A DNA stretch of 10,736 nucleotides from Boothiomyces macroporosus (taxonomy: Eukaryota; Chytridiomycota; Chytridiomycetes; Rhizophydiales; Terramycetaceae), in contig JADGKB010000213.1 of assembly GCA_027604185.1 (NCBI GenBank), forward strand, positions 1 through 10,736, read 5' to 3'. Numbering within the stretch: the first letter of the stretch is position 1; each line of letters begins with the position of its first letter. The position numbers and the translations under genes were made by a program. Positions 7,333 to 10,736 of this stretch are shown here, one piece after another. The notes under the pieces were generated by a model. It saw nothing but the letters and a program-made list of their open reading frames with translations, ran no database searches and was not told the origin of the DNA.

Positions 7333-7348
7333 GCGAAATAGTTTGCAA

Positions 7349-8527
7349 ATGTCCAACAAACCACCAGCTGATGGTATTCCCTCTATAACACCTAGGCCAA
7401 AGCACTGAAGGATTAAGAGCCGGTGTTACAATCGATCTTGAGCTCTTGGGAAATTACATTAGTTCCAAGCTGCCAGCATTCAAATCTCCCTTCACAGTCA
7501 AGCAATTCAAATTAGGACAATCAAATCCGACATTCTTGCTGATTGACAGCAACAATAAAAAGATTGTTATTCGCAAGAAACCTCCAGGATCTCTTCTCTC
7601 CAAAACCGCTCATCAAATAGAGAGAGAATATGCAATCTTGAAAGCGTTGAGAGCAAATACTACAGTACCAGTACCGCAAGTGTATCTATTCTGCGAAAAT
7701 TTGGATATCTTGGGAACACCCTTTTATGCGATGGAGTTTCTTCAAGGAAAGATTTACCCTGAAAACACTCTGCACGATGTCGCTCCAGACCAGCGAATTC
7801 ATTATTTCGAATCAATGATTGATGCTGCCGCAAAGTTGCATTCCGTTGATTATGCAAAGATTGGATTAAAGAACTTTGGAAAAGAAGGTGGGTATTATGC
7901 CCGTCAATTGAACACCCTGTACAAAGTTTCGCAAGCACAAGCTGCTGTGACTGATAGTAACGGAAACAAAGTTGGTGAATTGTACAGACTGCCTGACTTG
8001 ATGCGGTACTTGTTGAACAATCAAGTAGAGGACATGGTCACCCTGGTCCACGGTGATTTCAAAGTAGACAATGTAGTCTTTAATCCAAAGACGCAAAAAG
8101 TAATTGGGATGCTGGATTGGGAATTGTAATTAATTTTTAATCCTAGGTCTACTATTGGACATCCATATGCGGATTTAGCTAATATGCTGTTGTGCTGGTA
8201 TGTTCCTTCTTCAATGAAAGGTCCACTGGAAGCCTTTCTTGACGCTCCAAGACCCCTTCCGGTTCCTGAAGCCGATACTCTATTAAAACTGTATTGCACC
8301 AAACGAGGGCTCCAATATCCCATTAAAAATTGGGATTTTTGTGTGGCATTTGCATTCTTTAGGGTAAATAATTTTTTTAATATTAGCTGGCTGTTATCAC
8401 TCAGGGTATTGCTGCGCGAGTAGCTCGAAACCAAGCGTCTTCTGGTTTTGCATCTGAGGTCGCCAAGCTTTTCCAACCATGTGCCAAGCGAGTATATGAA
8501 ATTGGATACACCGAAGCGAAATTATAA
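7349..8527 (+). CDS. ACAD10/11-type APH-fold kinase with peroxisomal C-terminus AKL
   Basis: Exons 7349-7373, 7396-8125, 8147-8363 and 8387-8527 encode 370 residues; introns are 22, 21 and 23 nt. The protein matches the aminoglycoside-phosphotransferase-like domain found at the N-terminus of animal ACAD10/ACAD11, which phosphorylates 4-hydroxy acids or their CoA esters so the acyl-CoA dehydrogenase half can complete their breakdown. Seen: GQSNPTFLL (49-57), VIRKKPPG (66-73), REYAILKAL (85-93), GTPFYAMEF (115-123), catalytic HGDFKVDN (227-234) and metal-site LDWE (248-251), ending in FFRLAVITQGIAARV and a terminal AKL. The dehydrogenase half is absent here. AKL is a canonical PTS1, so peroxisomal import is expected. 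The tiny first exon is supported by phase, an intact donor and acceptor, and removal of an in-frame stop. It diverges from PEX11. Confidence 0.92.
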
Positions 8528-8876
8528 TATATCAATATTGTAATTTAGAATTTAAAATTTAAATTGTTTTGATATTGACTTGCTGTTCTTACACTTTCAA
8601 CATGAACCAACTGGTGGTGAGTATGCGAAACATAAAGAGAATTAACACCTTTAAAAAATAATAAATTTATTCAATCTGCTTGAATCTTTTCAAATTTTGC
8701 ATTGCTCTACAATTTTTCAGTAATTTTAATGCAACCAGTTCAACACAGCACGGCATCAAATTCAATCAACAACTACCCTCCTAGTAAACACCAATGCTTA
8801 TTGATATCGCCTGACTAATTTACTCTAAGCCTCAGCTTGTTACATCATTTCTCTTCAGAAATTCTTTACGCGAAAT
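8528..8876. other. AT-rich intergenic stretch, possibly with unresolved 5' exons
   Basis: The first part is AT-rich and probably the 3' end of the upstream gene. The later part may hold 5' exons of the F-BAR gene: from 8819 one frame is open and reads EILYAKYVQQLE at 8858-8893, resembling the F-BAR YAK-x-L core. A pyrimidine-rich acceptor-like TTTCTCTTCAG ends at 8858. I could not join these to the downstream frame with a convincing short intron. A 20-codon frame from 8602 shows no family. Confidence 0.4.
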
Positions 8877-9981
8877 ATGTTCAGCAACTTGAAGGTAGCT
8901 TCAACTAATCATAGATTTACAACCAATGCAAAAAAATCTGGCAAAATTGCTCAGAATTGTTGAGTGAAATGGATGCAACCGTACGAAAAACCTGCGATCA
9001 AATGGTAGATCTTGCTAACATAGAAAAAGCGAGTCTTGTTTGGTGTAAAGCCTGCCAATGTAGACCTTATCTACGAATTGGTCCAGATTGAACTAGCTGC
9101 TCAAAAAGACTCTCTGTTCAATGGCGACTTGAAGATGTTGAAACAAGAAGAAATGAAGCTCAAGATTGCCACTGAAACTGTAAAGAAGCAAGAAGCTACT
9201 TGCATGAAAGTATACTCCACAAAAACCAAAGATGCCGCAAAAGTAAACCTTTATTCACCCTAGCACTTTACTCTCAAAGCTAAAAAGGAAGCTGCAGGTA
9301 GAAATACCACTAACAAAGAAAACTCTTACAGAAACAGCGTGGTCCAAGCCAACAAACAACACGCCTCACTAGCTACTACATTTGACCGTGTTACTACCAA
9401 TGCCACCAGGTTTGCACAGGAATTGAATACCTTTAATGCACTTCTCTACCGAAAGCTTAACGTCCCTTTGGACGAGGTACGTGTTACGATGCAACCATCG
9501 GAATACCTGCCTAAAGTAATCCAGTATCTTGAATATCCATACATGCTACCAATCGATTTGGTATTTGGCGTACCATTGGAAATGTCTTACAATGGCTCTC
9601 CTGAAGTGATTCTCAATCAATTATATGCCAAATTAGAAGAAAAAGGTATCTTTTATTTTACATAAAGGATCAAGACAAGAAGGCATATACCGCACATCTG
9701 CCAAGCCATCTGATATTGAATTCTTCAAATCCAGAGTTGAATCTGCTGGTGAATGCCCAATCAACTTTGTTGCAATCCATTGTGATTCTGTCGCTGCCAC
9801 TATCAAGACCTTCTTTAGACAACTACCAAAAGATCTTGTGGCGTATCCTGCAGTAGAGAGAATCCAAAACTCTGCTCTCCCTGTTGCAGACCGCATTGCT
9901 CGCATCAAAGAGAAATTGGAGCGTTTACCAGATCTCAATGCCAAAATATTAAAAGATTTACTCCACCACTTGAAAAGGTAA
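8877..9981 (+). CDS. F-BAR plus RhoGAP protein, RhoGAP domain cut short at a Tc1 element
   Basis: Model exons 8877-8894, 8915-9004, 9024-9242, 9264-9297, 9319-9645 and 9668-9981 give 333 residues. Introns are 20, 19, 21, 21 and 22 nt; the last two end AAAG. Residues about 15-165 are helical, charged and coiled-coil-like, with KKQEATCMKVYSTKTKDAAK, KAKKEAAENSYRNSV and TTFDRVTTNATRFAQEL, as in the second half of an F-BAR membrane-curving domain. FGVPLE (203-208) opens a RhoGAP domain with the arginine finger in EGIYR (R238) and K276 in IKTFFRQLP. Rgd1-like fungal proteins combine these domains to switch off Rho GTPases at the cortex. The frame ends at HLKR-TAA, lacking roughly the last third of RhoGAP, including its conserved asparagine. 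The Tc1 element starts right there, so the gene is probably broken. The true N-terminus may lie upstream. Confidence 0.78.
9298..9318 (+). other. 21-nt probable intron with AAG acceptor
   Basis: Donor GTAGAA, branch-like CTAAC and ending AAAG. It is a multiple of three and stop-free, so it could instead be seven codons of exon. Splicing gives KKEAAENSYRN, the usual spacing for an F-BAR helix, which favours the intron. Confidence 0.55.
9646..9667 (+). other. 22-nt intron with non-canonical AAG acceptor
   Basis: Unspliced, the frame hits TAA inside this segment. Removing exactly these 22 nt gives LEEKGSRQEGIYR, the correct RhoGAP spacing. No TAG or CAG acceptor gives the right phase, and the next in-phase AG would delete conserved residues. 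The donor is GTATCT. Confidence 0.75.
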
Positions 9982-10011
9982 TATATAGTCTGTCAACCGC
10001 ACTTGTACCGC

Positions 10012-10034
10012 AAAAAAATTTTTTTAAAAAAAAA
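10012..10034. repeat. A7-T7-A9 homopolymer block
   Basis: Seven A, seven T and nine A lie in a row between the terminal sequence and the transposase start. The A7/T7 part is self-complementary. It is prone to length variation and sequencing error and may affect element transcription. Confidence 0.7.
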
Positions 10035-10041
10035 CAATTAA

Positions 10042-10736
10042 ATGGAGGATTGGCAAAAGAGAGCAATACTAAATGCTAAAAATTTCACTGAAATCTCTTG
10101 GAACGATATAGGTGCGATTGTCGAGCAAGATCCGGAGACATGTAGGAAGTTTTATCAAAGAGAATGCAATAAAAAGGATCTCCCACCAAAAGTCGTGATT
10201 ACAAAAAATCAAAAGATTACAGGCCATGTTGGACTTGAATTGAAGAAAATACAAACAGAGAATCCAAAAATGAGTTTAAGGAAGTTGTCCGGTGTAATCA
10301 ATGAGAAATTTGGGGTATCTTTGTCCGCAGAAGCAATCCGGAAATACTTCAAAAAACAAGAATGGATTATTACAGAAATGGCATATAGGATTCAATTAAG
10401 ACTGGAGAATAAAATGAAAAGATTGGAGTTTGCGAAAGTGTACCAGGGGGATTCAGATATCTTGGAACGCGTTTTGTGGTCAGATGAAACATCAATTACA
10501 GCGATTCCTCAACACCGAAAAATTACTGTAAGAGTCCACCAGTCTTGTAGGAGTGCAGAATTGCCATTTTTACCAAAGGTTCAGAAAGGAGGTTTCAGTG
10601 TAATGTTTTGGGGTTGTTTCTCGCGTCACGTGAAAGGACCATTAATCGTTGTTGACGGAAGTATCAATGCCAAGAAGTACTTGGAATTGGTAAAAAAGGA
10701 AGTAAAACCTTTGTTAGATGGGTCAGACGAAGATTT
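10042..10736 (+). CDS. Tc1/mariner DDE transposase, N-terminal 231 residues
   Basis: An uninterrupted frame of 231 codons from an ATG in context TTAAATGG to the window edge. DDE transposases of this family cut the element out and insert it at TA. Residues about 1-105 form the DNA-binding part: a first helical region (6-43) and a second helix-turn-helix around MSLRKLSGVINEKFG and SAEAIRKYFKKQEW (77-108). RLEFAK (127-132) is typical of the linker. The first catalytic aspartate is D148 in VLWSDETSI. VMFWGCFS (187-194), KGPLIVVDGSINAKKYLELV (198-217) and VKPLL (221-225) match the family core. The second D and the final D/E lie beyond the window. No stop or frameshift is seen, so the copy may be young. 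No introns are needed, unlike all but one (PEX11) of its gene neighbours. Confidence 0.93.
   Translation, partial: MEDWQKRAILNAKNFTEISWNDIGAIVEQDPETCRKFYQRECNKKDLPPKVVITKNQKITGHVGLELKKIQTENPKMSLRKLSGVINEKFGVSLSAEAIRKYFKKQEWIITEMAYRIQLRLENKMKRLEFAKVYQGDSDILERVLWSDETSITAIPQHRKITVRVHQSCRSAELPFLPKVQKGGFSVMFWGCFSRHVKGPLIVVDGSINAKKYLELVKKEVKPLLDGSDED

Larger units (their letters stand above)
7190..7348. promoter_or_regulatory. shared divergent promoter of PEX11 and the AKL-tailed kinase
   Basis: This 159-nt region separates two divergent genes that both point to the peroxisome. It contains a 30-bp near-perfect palindrome (7242-7271), a GGCCGA/TCGGCC inverted repeat (7301-7332) and a TGACGT hexamer on the minus strand near 7229-7234. 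No regulator can be named from sequence alone. Confidence 0.55.
9982..10736 (+). mobile_element. Tc1/mariner-family transposon, left end and most of its transposase
   Basis: The element begins at or just after TATATA (9982-9987), consistent with the TA target of the family; the left end reads AGTCTGTCAACCGCACTTG and continues to TACCGC. A homopolymer block follows (10012-10034), then a Tc1-type transposase frame that is open to the window edge. The right terminus is outside the window, so the exact boundary and target duplication cannot be confirmed. Confidence 0.75.

Noticed and set aside
8602..8661. Short frame MNQLVVSM... with a GTGAGT donor-like site
   Set aside because: Only 19 codons, no family match, and no acceptor that leads into the F-BAR frame convincingly. 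It could be leader sequence, but this is not supported.
9978..9988. An 11-nt GTAATATATAG as the next intron of the RhoGAP gene
   Set aside because: It is shorter than any intron seen here and its acceptor would be the transposon end; the following sequence does not continue the RhoGAP domain.

Overview
This is a compact eukaryotic gene cluster, most likely from an early-diverging fungus or close fungal relative. The fungal lean rests on gene content: a PAS-kinase-like kinase, ERG24 sterol C14 reductase, PEX11, and an F-BAR plus RhoGAP protein of the Rgd1 type. The species cannot be named from the sequence alone. TAA, TGA and TAG are all used as stops, so the code is standard. Every intron I can place by reading frame and protein family is only 19 to 23 nt long, starts GT, usually carries a TTAAY or CTAAY branch motif 4 to 6 nt before the acceptor, and normally ends TAG or CAG. 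One exception is 44 nt and looks like two complete 22-nt introns with nothing between them.

Layout: 1-39 may be the first codons of a gene leaving the window (minus). 94-989 (minus) is a PAS-kinase-type kinase domain without PAS domains. 990-1748 is a long gap that holds a candidate foldback/MITE-like element at 1235-1712. 1749-3380 (minus) is the AAA ATPase FIGL1/FIGNL1. Thirty-three bases away, 3414-4193 (plus) is a STIMATE/TMEM110-family membrane protein. It converges, with a 29-nt gap, on 4223-4900 (minus), a SARAF-like ER protein. Then come ERG24 (4954-6298, minus) and PEX11 (6359-7189, minus). PEX11 diverges from a small-molecule kinase (7349-8527, plus) of the ACAD10/11 aminoglycoside-phosphotransferase-like family, which ends in the peroxisomal signal AKL. 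8877-9981 (plus) is an F-BAR plus RhoGAP gene whose RhoGAP domain stops short exactly where a Tc1/mariner element begins (about 9982 to the window end, transposase from 10042).

Two functional pairings stand out. STIMATE and SARAF are both known in animals as regulators of store-operated calcium entry, and here they are tail-to-tail neighbours. PEX11 and the AKL-tailed kinase are both peroxisomal and share a promoter region that holds a 30-bp near-perfect palindrome. The other intergenic gaps are mostly 29 to 60 nt, which makes the 759-nt gap with the repeat structure and the Tc1 insertion the clear signs of mobile DNA.
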